Source: Gammaproteobacteria bacterium
GTDB lineage: Bacteria; Pseudomonadota; Gammaproteobacteria; DSM-16500
DNA: 64,000 nucleotides
Direction: 5' to 3'
Assembly: GCA_021325575.1 (NCBI GenBank)
Contig: JAJPGW010000011.1
Coordinates: 1-64,000, forward strand
Positions 48,613 through 57,011 of this stretch are shown here, in pieces. The first letter of the stretch is position 1; every line of letters starts with the position of its first letter. Position numbers and translations under genes: made by a program. A model generated the notes under the pieces. It worked only from the letters and a program-made list of their open reading frames with translations. It had not been told where the DNA came from and searched no databases.

Positions 48613-49260
48613 ATGAAAAAAAATACCATCATCATCGGGATCTCGGGAGCCTCTGCTTCCGGTAAAAGTTTATTGGCCAATACCATCGTCAAGGAACTCG
48701 GTTCAGACCAAGTGGTCGTGATTCCTGAAGATTCTTATTATCGCGATCGCAGTGATCTCCCCTTCGAAGAACGCGCCAAAATTAACTATGACCATCCCAA
48801 TGCTTTCGATCATGAATTATTATGCCACCATTTAAAAGAACTCCAGGAAGGACGATCGGTTCAGATCCCGATTTACAATCATGCACAACATGTCCGTGAA
48901 AAAGAAACACGCACCATTGGTCAACACACCATTGTGGTACTCGAAGGTATTTTGTTATTCGCCGAAGCGGAGCTTCGCGAAATTATGGATATCCGAATTT
49001 TTATGGAAACGGCACTGGATATTTGTCTCATCCGTCGCTTAAAACGCGACGTCAAAGAACGCGGACGTTCTTTGGAAAGTGTTTTGGCGCAATACGAAGA
49101 AACCGTTCGCCCTATGTTTTTACAATTTATTGAACCGTCAAAACGCTACGCCGATATTATCGTGCCGCGCGGGGGCAATAATCGGATTGCGATTGATTTG
49201 ATTAAAGCGAAAATGCGGGAATTATTGGGGAATCATCAGAAGTCGGCCAATAATGTTTGA
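48613..49260 (+). CDS. udk: Uridine kinase
   Basis: 215 residues (E. coli 213). P-loop [20 protein letters not shown] (about 5-24), [20 protein letters not shown] and [13 protein letters not shown] (about 56-68), [14 protein letters not shown] lid. It phosphorylates uridine and cytidine in pyrimidine salvage. GGGAG ribosome-binding site upstream. Confidence 0.96.
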   Translation: MKKNTIIIGISGASASGKSLLANTIVKELGSDQVVVIPEDSYYRDRSDLPFEERAKINYDHPNAFDHELLCHHLKELQEGRSVQIPIYNHAQHVREKETRTIGQHTIVVLEGILLFAEAELREIMDIRIFMETALDICLIRRLKRDVKERGRSLESVLAQYEETVRPMFLQFIEPSKRYADIIVPRGGNNRIAIDLIKAKMRELLGNHQKSANNV

Positions 49261-49294
49261 TGAAAAGGGAATTTGCGTCAACCTAAAGGAACAC

Positions 49295-49325
49295 GTCATT
49301 GCGAGCCCGCAGGCCTCGCAATGAC
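49295..49325. repeat. Dispersed palindromic repeat, short copy 4
   Basis: Only the outer arms remain: GTCATTGCGAG (49295-49305) and CTCGCAATGAC (49315-49325) around nine bases, an 11-bp perfect stem. Looks like a deletion form lacking the inner GAAGCAATCT hairpin. Lies between udk and the GGDEF-EAL gene. Confidence 0.85.
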
Positions 49326-49345
49326 AAGGAAAAAAGGAGTTTTCC

Positions 49346-51037
49346 ATGCGCCTAAAGCAAAAAATTCTGGCGAGCACCGCTCTCCTTTGGACCGTTTTTC
49401 TGATCGCGCTTGCGACGTTTCTTTATTTTTTTCTACCTGCCTTTTATCTCGTTGGCGTAATCATTTTCGGCATCGCTGTTTATTTCGTCCTATTTTTTTT
49501 AATCAATCATTTTTTTATAAAACGCGTTGAATTTCTGAACCTCCAATTTATCCAACACAAAATGTCGCAACATCTCCAAATCGATTCTAACAACGATGAA
49601 ATCACCGCAATCGCGTCTCAAATCAATAAAATTATTGATGCCTTTCACGTCGCTGAAGAACGCTTAGCACGCCCTATTCCTGAACTCGACACGGATCACA
49701 TGGCGTTTTTTGAAAAAGAATTAACAATGCACAAAGACCGGCTCGCGCAACTTGCGCATTATGATAATTTAACGGCACTCCCGAACCGGATTTTTTTTAA
49801 TGAAATGCTGAATAAAACGCTAAGTCATGCCAGCCGGCACAATAAAATTCTTGCGATTTTATTTATTGATTTAGATCATTTCAGACAAATCAATGATGCG
49901 CTCGGTTACAAAGTGGGGAATCAAGTTTTAAAAGACATGGCGAATCGTTTTTCAGCAGTAATACGCAACGGGGATATTATCGCGCGCTTAGGCGGTGATG
50001 AATTTATTATTTTATTAAACGATATTAATAATCCAAAATTCGCAAGCCCGATTGCGGAAAAAATTCTGCAAGAATGCGCAAAACCGATTACTGTCGCAGA
50101 CAATACCTTTCACATGACAGCAAGCATTGGAATTTGTATTTTTCCAAACGACGGAAGCACGCTGGAAGATCTGCAAAAACGCGCCGATTTAGCGCTTTAT
50201 AAAGCAAAACAGGCCGGTGGCGGCGTTTATCAATACTATTCGAAAGAGATGACCTTGGAAGCGCACAAACACATTAAACTGAATTCAGCGTTGCGCAAAG
50301 CCATACAAAACAAAGAATTCATTCTGCATTATCAACCCAAATTTAATTTAATTACGGGCGCGATTACAGGTGTTGAAGCACTGGTCCGTTGGATTAATCC
50401 TGAAATTGGTTTAGTCAATCCCATCCAATTTATTCCACAAGCCGAAGAATCAGGTGTCATCACCGCGATTGGAGAATGGGTCTTGGAGGAAGCCTGCCGT
50501 GCCAATAAAGCCTGGCAAGATAAAGGATTGACACCCATTACCATGGCAGTCAATCTGGCCCCCGCGCAATTTAATCATCCTGAATTTGTGAATGTAATTA
50601 AAAATTGCTTGAGTCAATCCGGTCTTGATCCTGCCTTTCTCGAACTTGAAATTAGCGAAACCACTATGATGGATGCCATTCACATCGCTAAGGAAAAATT
50701 AGAAGAAATTAAAAAAATTGGCGTGCGGGTTTGCATTGATGATTTTGGTACTGGAAATACTTCGATAAGCTATTTGAAACAGTTTCCAATCGATGTTTTG
50801 AAAATCGATCAGAGTTTTATAAAAGGCATTCCAGGCAATCAAAATGATCTTGCGATTACAAGCGCGATTATTGCATTAGCCCATAACCTCGGAATGCAAG
50901 TTGTTGCAGAAGGGGTTGAAACCATCGAACAATTGCAATTTTTAGGTGAGCATAATTGTGATTCTGTGCAGGGATATTATTTCAGTCGTCCACTGCCGGA
51001 ACAAAAAGTGGTTTTGCAGCTAGAACAAACGGAATAA
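49346..51037 (+). CDS. GGDEF-EAL cyclic-di-GMP protein
   Basis: 563 residues: two N-terminal membrane helices (about 7-55), a HAMP/linker-like helical part, GGDEF domain (about 135-300; GGDEF at 216-220) and EAL domain (about 310-560; EAL at 344-346, DDFGTG at 465-470). An intact RxxD inhibitory site (RNGD, 207-210) lies five residues before GGDEF. Both catalytic signatures look intact, so it could make, break or switch between making and breaking c-di-GMP. No sensor PAS domain. AAAGGAG precedes the start. Confidence 0.92.
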   Translation: MRLKQKILASTALLWTVFLIALATFLYFFLPAFYLVGVIIFGIAVYFVLFFLINHFFIKRVEFLNLQFIQHKMSQHLQIDSNNDEITAIASQINKIIDAFHVAEERLARPIPELDTDHMAFFEKELTMHKDRLAQLAHYDNLTALPNRIFFNEMLNKTLSHASRHNKILAILFIDLDHFRQINDALGYKVGNQVLKDMANRFSAVIRNGDIIARLGGDEFIILLNDINNPKFASPIAEKILQECAKPITVADNTFHMTASIGICIFPNDGSTLEDLQKRADLALYKAKQAGGGVYQYYSKEMTLEAHKHIKLNSALRKAIQNKEFILHYQPKFNLITGAITGVEALVRWINPEIGLVNPIQFIPQAEESGVITAIGEWVLEEACRANKAWQDKGLTPITMAVNLAPAQFNHPEFVNVIKNCLSQSGLDPAFLELEISETTMMDAIHIAKEKLEEIKKIGVRVCIDDFGTGNTSISYLKQFPIDVLKIDQSFIKGIPGNQNDLAITSAIIALAHNLGMQVVAEGVETIEQLQFLGEHNCDSVQGYYFSRPLPEQKVVLQLEQTE

Positions 51038-51048
51038 ACAATTTTCTT

Positions 51049-51083
51049 GAGATTGCTTCGCCGTCTACGACGGCTCGCAATGA
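51049..51083. repeat. Dispersed palindromic repeat, right half (copy 5)
   Basis: Starts GAGATTGCTTCGCC and ends GGCTCGCAATGACGGG, matching the right half of copies 1-3; the left GTCATTGCGAG arm is missing. It has its own small hairpin GCCGTC-TAC-GACGGC. Sits between the GGDEF-EAL and DUF5993 genes. Confidence 0.78.
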
Positions 51084-51112
51084 CGGGAACATTATTACAT
51101 GAGGACAGTATT

Positions 51113-51268
51113 ATGACGCTTTTGATTTTTGTTTTTTTATTGCTGGCGGTCATTTTTGCTTGGATAGGCAAACAAAAACCGGCCAATTATCTTTATATTA
51201 TCACGATGATTTTAGCCGTCGTTTGGTTTTTACATCACATTACGACGCCGCTTTCATTGCAGCTATAG
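51113..51268 (+). CDS. DUF5993 small membrane protein
   Basis: 51 residues from ATG 51113 (GAGGA upstream): MTLLIFVFLLLAVIFAWIGK, then a second helix and VVWFLHHITTPLSLQL. This matches the DUF5993 pattern, two helices and the WFLHH motif, and such genes usually sit beside a dsbB-type gene, as here nine bases downstream. Probably an accessory subunit of the disulfide-forming membrane protein; function not known. Confidence 0.78.
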   Translation: MTLLIFVFLLLAVIFAWIGKQKPANYLYIITMILAVVWFLHHITTPLSLQL

Positions 51269-51277
51269 GAGATCTTC

Positions 51278-51829
51278 ATGCTGAGCATTAAAAAAATTGA
51301 AAAGATTTGTGTGATGTTGCAATTGTCAGGAATTATGCTGCTGTTATTTCTGGCTTTCTTTTTTGAGATAGTGATGAATGAATTGCCCTGCCCGCTTTGT
51401 ATTTTACAGCGCATTGGATTTTTGGCGACAGCGTTTGGTTTTTTAATGAATTTACGATTTGGCTTGCGGCCTAGCCATTATGCAATGGCATTGATTGGCG
51501 CATTATTTACGAGTTTTGTTGCCTTGCGACAAATTGCACTGCATGTGGTGCCAGGAACGGGTACCTATGGTCAACCCGTTTTAGGAATGCACCTTTATTC
51601 GTGGTCATTTGTGTTTTCGATGATAACGATTGTTGTGACAACGATCATGATGGGAGTTGATCGACAATATCAAAATGGCAACTCGAACGGCACCAATGGA
51701 AATTCCAAATGGCTGACGCACGTGTTTTTTGCGATTGTGGTATTTCTCATTGCATCGAATATGATTTCCGTTTTCATGTTATGCGGGCCGCATGAATGTC
51801 CGGATAATCCGGTGCAGTATCATTATTAA
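51278..51829 (+). CDS. DsbB-family disulfide bond formation protein
   Basis: 183 residues with about five membrane helices. First periplasmic CxxC is C38-P-L-C41 (NELPCPLCILQRIG), as in DsbB. The loop after helix 3 keeps VLGMHLYSWSF but has no Cys; instead a second pair, C169 and C174 (MLCGPHECPDNP), is at the C-terminus. In E. coli DsbB the second pair lies in the second periplasmic loop, so this is a variant form, consistent with DUF5993-linked DsbB proteins. It would pass electrons from a DsbA-like partner to quinone. Confidence 0.85.
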   Translation: MLSIKKIEKICVMLQLSGIMLLLFLAFFFEIVMNELPCPLCILQRIGFLATAFGFLMNLRFGLRPSHYAMALIGALFTSFVALRQIALHVVPGTGTYGQPVLGMHLYSWSFVFSMITIVVTTIMMGVDRQYQNGNSNGTNGNSKWLTHVFFAIVVFLIASNMISVFMLCGPHECPDNPVQYHY

Positions 51830-54800
51830 GGAGCCCTAGCACTGCCCGGAGAAATATCTTCACCCTCTACCTGGTCTTCGACGACAACAGCATCTTGCCC
51901 ATTGGCACCGGGTTCGGGTTCTGGACTTTTTTGATGAGATTTCAATAAGGCCAGACTGATTTTTGCGTTAAAATGACCAGGACCATCGTAGTCAAGAACG
52001 CGAATACCTCTCAAACTAATCTCACTAATCTCTGATGTCTTTAAGCGAACCAATAAAAATTGCTCTGAAGCATCTGTTCGTGCAGAAAACATATCAAATT
52101 GGGGAATAATTTGATGAAGAGTAGTTATTGCTGAATAGTGCCGAAAATCAAATGCCTCGGATGTTAATCCAGAAAGGGGAGGATTTTTATATTCTCCTGC
52201 TTGAGGAAGAATGGTTTGTTTTGGGGGCGTTACTTTTCTCTCTACAGGCGATGATGTTTCTCCATTTAATAGACCAGGGATCCTGAGCATACGCACTGTC
52301 GAATCGGTTACAGGTTGTGCACTCACTGGTTTGCCTTGGATTTGTGATGGTGATGGTTGCATTCCATTGGCTGGGCCAAATGCTAAATAGGTTGGTCCAC
52401 GAGGAATACCATCATTTGCGACCAGCGGTCGATTGAGCACTGCGCCTTCAATTGGAAATAGTCCGGGATTAGGGATTCCTTCTGGTGAAGGAATTAATTG
52501 GCCATTTTGTTTTTTGGCTTCAGCTTTTTTCGCTTCTTCCGCACTAACCTTAACTGCTTTAGCTACATTACCATCATCAATAATTTGATCTAATACTGCA
52601 TTCTTTTCTAGTTGTGCTTTTTTATGTTCTTCAGCAACAAAAAGAATTTCTTGAGCTTCCTGTTTTCGACGAAGTTCTTCAGCACGCTGCTTATCTGCTT
52701 CCAATTTTTTGCGGTTTTCTTCTGCGCGCACTTTTTCTTCAAGTGCTTTTTGGCGTTCTTCTTCTGCTTTGCGACGGCGCTCTTCTGCTTCGGCTTTGCG
52801 GGCAGATTCTAATCTTTCAGCCTCTTCCCATTCTCGTCGCAAAGCTGCCTGTCGCTCTGCTTCTCTTAATTCTCGTTGCTTTTCTCGTTCACGTTCCAAT
52901 CGCGCTTTTTCTTCTTGCTGTTTTTTTAGTTCTTCTGGGTTCTGTTGTGGCGCTGGTTGTTTTTTTGGTTTTCCATTTCTGGATTTTGATTTTGGCTGAG
53001 CTTGTACGGGAGATTGTTTGCCATTTTTATTATTTCCTGATTTTGATTTTTTCGGACCCTGAACGTCCAATGCCTCATCAATTCGATCAGCCATTACATT
53101 CGATGCATCCGCAGGAATCTCGCCATCGGGATGACTATCAACTAACGATTTAGCCTGGGCTACGAGCGCTCTCAGTGCAGGAGAGTTTTTATCTAATGCT
53201 GCAACCTGATCTTTTTCTTCACCATTACCATGTGGGGCTTTCTTTTTTTGTTTTTTTCGTCTAGCCGGTTGGCTTTTAGACTCTTCTGCGGGTTTTTCTG
53301 ATAACGGATGATTAATCATATAATAATAAGCATCAACCACTGTTATGCCAACTTTGCTCTTTTTAAGAGAGATACATCTAATATTACTCTCTTTGTTGTC
53401 TAATTTAGCTCGCTCCTGCTCTGGCAAACCTGTTACAACTAATCTCAATAAGTCATCATGCAATTCAGCGGGATGGAACTGACAAGTTAACTCAAATTTT
53501 TCTTTTAAATATTCTTTAATCGTGTCCACTAAAATATTTGAATTATCACAAACTGGCAGACGCTGCTTAATAATAACTTTTGTAGGATAACCCTGCGCCT
53601 TCATTTCCGATTCGAGTAATCCACGTGTGAACCAAATATTTTTCGCCATATCAATAACCAAAGTGGTTTCCTTGGCATTTTCAGATGATTCCAACTTGTA
53701 TGGCATAGTGTATTTATGAGCTGCAAAACGAATCCATTTAACCCGAGCTCTTGGATCCTGCTTCGCTTCCTGCTGATTTTCTTCTGTATTAATCGGTTTC
53801 TGAAGAATTAATCCATCAGGAATATAATCTGGGTCCCTTTGACCTGCTCTTATTTTCGCTAAATCATCCAAAACTTCTTTGGCAGGAACATAAAGAAATT
53901 TCTTTGGGCCAATAGTAAATTCAATCTTTCTATTAGCAGCTAGATTATCTCTAAGCTCATCTTTTTTCATGATCTTAAGAATTCTCTGGCCATTATAAGT
54001 GGCAACAATTGTTATGACCCTTGCTGTATTAGTCAGCGCAAGATCTTGGTTTTGCAGTACCGCCGGTTTTCTTCCAATGATTAAAACATGAGGGAAATAG
54101 CTACTATCTGCACCGTGACCCTTCCTTACCACTTCTAAAGCATTCTGGACTTCATCAATAGTAACTTCGACTTGTTCTTTCTTTTCGGCATGGGGAAAGC
54201 TAAAATTTTGTTTGGTTGCTGCATGGTGTTTCAATTGTTCTTTCGTTATCACGCCACTACAAATGGTCTCGCCATTATCCAGCAAAGTAATAAATACCGC
54301 ATTATTAGGAGAAGTAACGGTATTTTTTTCATCGGAGTTACCTTGATTTTGAAGAGCTTGATTTGAAAAGAATTCGGCATATTTGAGCACTTCATTCGAT
54401 AATTTATCTTTTGCTGAAGCGACGCCCTGTTTTTTATCAGCGGCATTTGGTAATGCCAATGGTTCCATGAACATACTCGCTTGAGAACGATTAGGATCAT
54501 TGCGAACCGTAACTCGCTCAGGAAGGGATGGATCGCAAGTCATTGGCGGCAATGCCGTTAGAAGTCGCTTATGAGTTTCCATTGCATCAGGCGCTTTCAA
54601 TTCTGCCCACAATTTTTCTGTATTATCACGACTTGGAAAATAACGATCTTGTTTTACATCTGGCACAACTGTAAAAATCTCTCGTTGTTGATGACATTCT
54701 TTAATGAAATCAGTTGGAATAATCGCGACACATTTCTGAGGCAAATAGGCAGCATAAAACGGTTTTTGCATCAACGTGTCAAAGTCTGTCTTATCTTTGA

Positions 54801-55656
54801 AAACACAGAGGGCTTGAACGACCAAATTTGAAAGGAGACAGGGGAATTTCATAATCCTTAAATTAAATAAAGTATTGAGCTCAATAAATTGGCCATCATT
54901 TTCTAGTTCTATACCTGCATCTCGAAAGGCGGCTAACATTCCAGCACGCAAATTAAATTTCACGAAACCTCGATTAGGATTGGATGAATTAGTTGGAACA
55001 AAAGAAAAATCAAGCGCTACGCCTGGCGGTGTGTCCGCTGCCAAAATTTGAATTTTTGGATATAACTTCAAACAGGTATCAAAATTATCAAATAAAATAC
55101 CATCCGATGCTAAGACTAAAAGTTTGGTTTTTTGTTGAAGTGTTTTTTTTATTTTTTCTTGAACAATATGATTTGGATAGCAAACAACATTTCCTTTGCC
55201 ATCGCGACTTGCCATTTTTTTAATGGTTCCTTGCTCAGCATCAATGACAAATCCAATAATAGGATCAGCATGAGCTAATAATTCTTGCTGGCTAATCTTT
55301 CCTCTATATATTTTATCATTTATTTTAATGAGGACTTCAACGCGATCTTTTAGTTCCGCAGGCGCTTCAGATACTGTTCCTGGATTTTGCGCGGGCGCTG
55401 GAGTAATGCTTAATCTTGCTTGAAAATCATCAAAACTCATCGGGGGAAGTTGTACGGACTGTCCGTCATTCATCTGAACAACAAATCCTCCTCTTTTAGA
55501 TCCTTCCGAAAAAAAAGCATTAATACGCTCAAGTTCAGTGAGAGACATATTATTCCAATCTCCGCGCATTGCACCACTAGGCAGAGCATCTGATTTTGCG
55601 TCAACACCATTGCTTGGTTGGCCATTATTTTGCTTTGGACCTTCTTGTCTTTGCAT
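51826..55656 (-). CDS. Large modular coiled-coil protein of unknown function
   Basis: 1276 residues, no signal peptide or membrane helix. Parts: low-complexity N-terminus (1-35); a repeated module of about 60 residues at about 105-175 (VEVLIKINDKIYRGKISQQE), 452-512 (AVFITLLDNGETICSGVITK) and 544-606 (ARVITIVATYNGQRILKIMK), possibly a fourth degenerate copy near 55-95; a basic cluster RRKKQKKK (799-806) like a nuclear localisation signal; Gln/Asn/Lys/Pro-rich linkers; a long Glu/Lys/Arg coiled coil (about 905-1055); a C-terminal domain (about 1115-1240) and an acidic tail. I recognise no family. Overlaps dsbB convergently by four bases. Size and design resemble Legionellales effectors; secretion is inference. 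Confidence 0.7.
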   Translation of the reverse strand: MQRQEGPKQNNGQPSNGVDAKSDALPSGAMRGDWNNMSLTELERINAFFSEGSKRGGFVVQMNDGQSVQLPPMSFDDFQARLSITPAPAQNPGTVSEAPAELKDRVEVLIKINDKIYRGKISQQELLAHADPIIGFVIDAEQGTIKKMASRDGKGNVVCYPNHIVQEKIKKTLQQKTKLLVLASDGILFDNFDTCLKLYPKIQILAADTPPGVALDFSFVPTNSSNPNRGFVKFNLRAGMLAAFRDAGIELENDGQFIELNTLFNLRIMKFPCLLSNLVVQALCVFKDKTDFDTLMQKPFYAAYLPQKCVAIIPTDFIKECHQQREIFTVVPDVKQDRYFPSRDNTEKLWAELKAPDAMETHKRLLTALPPMTCDPSLPERVTVRNDPNRSQASMFMEPLALPNAADKKQGVASAKDKLSNEVLKYAEFFSNQALQNQGNSDEKNTVTSPNNAVFITLLDNGETICSGVITKEQLKHHAATKQNFSFPHAEKKEQVEVTIDEVQNALEVVRKGHGADSSYFPHVLIIGRKPAVLQNQDLALTNTARVITIVATYNGQRILKIMKKDELRDNLAANRKIEFTIGPKKFLYVPAKEVLDDLAKIRAGQRDPDYIPDGLILQKPINTEENQQEAKQDPRARVKWIRFAAHKYTMPYKLESSENAKETTLVIDMAKNIWFTRGLLESEMKAQGYPTKVIIKQRLPVCDNSNILVDTIKEYLKEKFELTCQFHPAELHDDLLRLVVTGLPEQERAKLDNKESNIRCISLKKSKVGITVVDAYYYMINHPLSEKPAEESKSQPARRKKQKKKAPHGNGEEKDQVAALDKNSPALRALVAQAKSLVDSHPDGEIPADASNVMADRIDEALDVQGPKKSKSGNNKNGKQSPVQAQPKSKSRNGKPKKQPAPQQNPEELKKQQEEKARLEREREKQRELREAERQAALRREWEEAERLESARKAEAEERRRKAEEERQKALEEKVRAEENRKKLEADKQRAEELRRKQEAQEILFVAEEHKKAQLEKNAVLDQIIDDGNVAKAVKVSAEEAKKAEAKKQNGQLIPSPEGIPNPGLFPIEGAVLNRPLVANDGIPRGPTYLAFGPANGMQPSPSQIQGKPVSAQPVTDSTVRMLRIPGLLNGETSSPVERKVTPPKQTILPQAGEYKNPPLSGLTSEAFDFRHYSAITTLHQIIPQFDMFSARTDASEQFLLVRLKTSEISEISLRGIRVLDYDGPGHFNAKISLALLKSHQKSPEPEPGANGQDAVVVEDQVEGEDISPGSARAP

Positions 55657-55728
55657 AACGTTTTATCCAGTTTTAATGAATTTGTGATAGCTGATGTTTA
55701 TCCCGACCTGATGTGCTAATTTTTGTAT

Positions 55729-56832
55729 TTATGCGCCATGCATAACTTTTACCGTCATCTTCTCTTGAGCTTGCAAAGCGGCCTGGGCTCTTTGGTCTGC
55801 TTCATAAGCTTCTTGCAGCGCTTTATGTTCTCGCGCTTGCCAAGCATTCCAAAAAGCGCAAAATCCAGAGTCTTTATAAAGATCAGCACCCTTTCCGATA
55901 AACATTCTTACATAATGAAGACTTTTACTTTCGTTTTTACTTTTACCTTTACCTTTAATTACTTCATTACACATAGGTACTACAGTAAATTTTTCCCTAA
56001 AAGCATCAGCAAGATTCTGAAGAAGATCGTCAATCAACATAACGCTTGTCCGTGGTATTTTCCAACAAGCATCGCTTAAATATTTTAAAATTTCAGCTTT
56101 AGGAATGGCAAAACCACCTCTCTGAAGGAAATTATAATTAACCGAATAAAAAATGTCTGAAATACCTAATTTATCTGCATTTTGAATTTTATGAACATTA
56201 GCCGCTCGTTCTTGTATTTTTTTATTTAATTTCTGAATAATCGCTGGCGCACCCAGCTCATGCATGAATTGTTCAAAAGTATTTCTCGCAGTCACGCAGA
56301 CTAACTTTGTCTTATTTTGAAGAGCATAGATCAGGGTATCAATCCATTCATCCTCAAATAAAAATTCCAAGTTGTTATCTTTGACCCTAACAAGCGTTTC
56401 GTCTAAATCAAGGGCAAGCACTTTTTCACAAACGCCTGACTTAGATTCAAGTAAATTTTGTTGAAAAAAGAATAGTCCATTCGATATTTGGATTGGGGTT
56501 AATTGAACAGTTGGCAATTGAGTATAAGTGAAGGGTTGCGGTGGCACAGCTTCAGCTTTGGATTCGGAAGCAGATGCGGAGGCTTGTGCTTTGGATTCGG
56601 AAGCAGATGCGGATGCTTGTGCTTTGGATTCATTAGCAGCGTTTTTAGTTGGCGGTTTAGCTTGCGGAGCTCCTTTACCACTCAGTTTTTTTCCGATTTC
56701 AGAGGTGCCTAACCCTTTTTTTGATTCACGTTGTTTATCAGCGCTCTTCTCAGTTTTAGCGATTTTTGCTGTAGGTTCCTTTACCTCTAATTCCTTTATT
56801 TTTCGTTTGCGTGGTGTCATCATGGTGCGCAT
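55729..56832 (-). CDS. HAD-superfamily protein with N-terminal repeats and basic cluster
   Basis: 367 residues. N-terminus MRTMMTPRKRKIKELEVK holds PRKRK (7-11), a nuclear-signal-like cluster. Residues 68-95 are an 11-residue tandem repeat (SESKAQASASA). The rest is a HAD hydrolase with all four motifs: LDLDETL (D142, D144), VTAR (T181), Lys245 in AIPKAEILKYL, and LIDD (268-269). Related in style to DUF2608/acid-phosphatase-like HAD proteins. The C-terminal 35 residues are Glu/Gln/Ala rich (EHKALQEAYEADQRAQAALQ), similar to E-block secretion signals. Immediately upstream of the 1276-residue gene. No strong ribosome-binding site seen. Confidence 0.75.
   Translation of the reverse strand: MRTMMTPRKRKIKELEVKEPTAKIAKTEKSADKQRESKKGLGTSEIGKKLSGKGAPQAKPPTKNAANESKAQASASASESKAQASASASESKAEAVPPQPFTYTQLPTVQLTPIQISNGLFFFQQNLLESKSGVCEKVLALDLDETLVRVKDNNLEFLFEDEWIDTLIYALQNKTKLVCVTARNTFEQFMHELGAPAIIQKLNKKIQERAANVHKIQNADKLGISDIFYSVNYNFLQRGGFAIPKAEILKYLSDACWKIPRTSVMLIDDLLQNLADAFREKFTVVPMCNEVIKGKGKSKNESKSLHYVRMFIGKGADLYKDSGFCAFWNAWQAREHKALQEAYEADQRAQAALQAQEKMTVKVMHGA
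56555..56631. repeat. 33-bp coding tandem repeat
   Basis: Plus-strand unit of 33 bases beginning GCTTTGGATTCGGAAGCAGA; copies at 56555-56587 and 56588-56620 (one base different) and a partial copy 56621-56631. On the minus strand it encodes the 11-residue SESKAQASASA repeat of the HAD protein. In-frame repeat length suggests variable copy number among strains. Confidence 0.85.
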
Positions 56833-57011
56833 GATATAGAAATTAGATTAAGAAAGTCTTAAATAGTTAGACAATTTGACCGACTAGGATAGGGGTTAAC
56901 ACATATAAGCTATTGATTGAATAGGAAAAGATAAGCTAGCAGGGATGATTTGGCCTTTTTCAGGCAAATAAATTATACTTCCAGCCATTAAAAATGAAGA
57001 GTGGAACTCCT

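Noticed and set aside
49273-49530. 85-codon frame between udk and the GGDEF-EAL gene
   Set aside because: It crosses a repeat copy and then overlaps the GGDEF-EAL gene out of frame; no family features.
52614-53153. 179-codon plus-strand frame rich in Leu
   Set aside because: Antisense shadow of the Glu/Lys/Arg-rich coiled coil of the 1276-residue protein; GAA/AAG-rich codons read as Leu/Phe on the other strand.
56555-56631. CRISPR-like repeat array
   Set aside because: Units are directly adjacent with no spacers, and they encode an in-frame 11-residue repeat.
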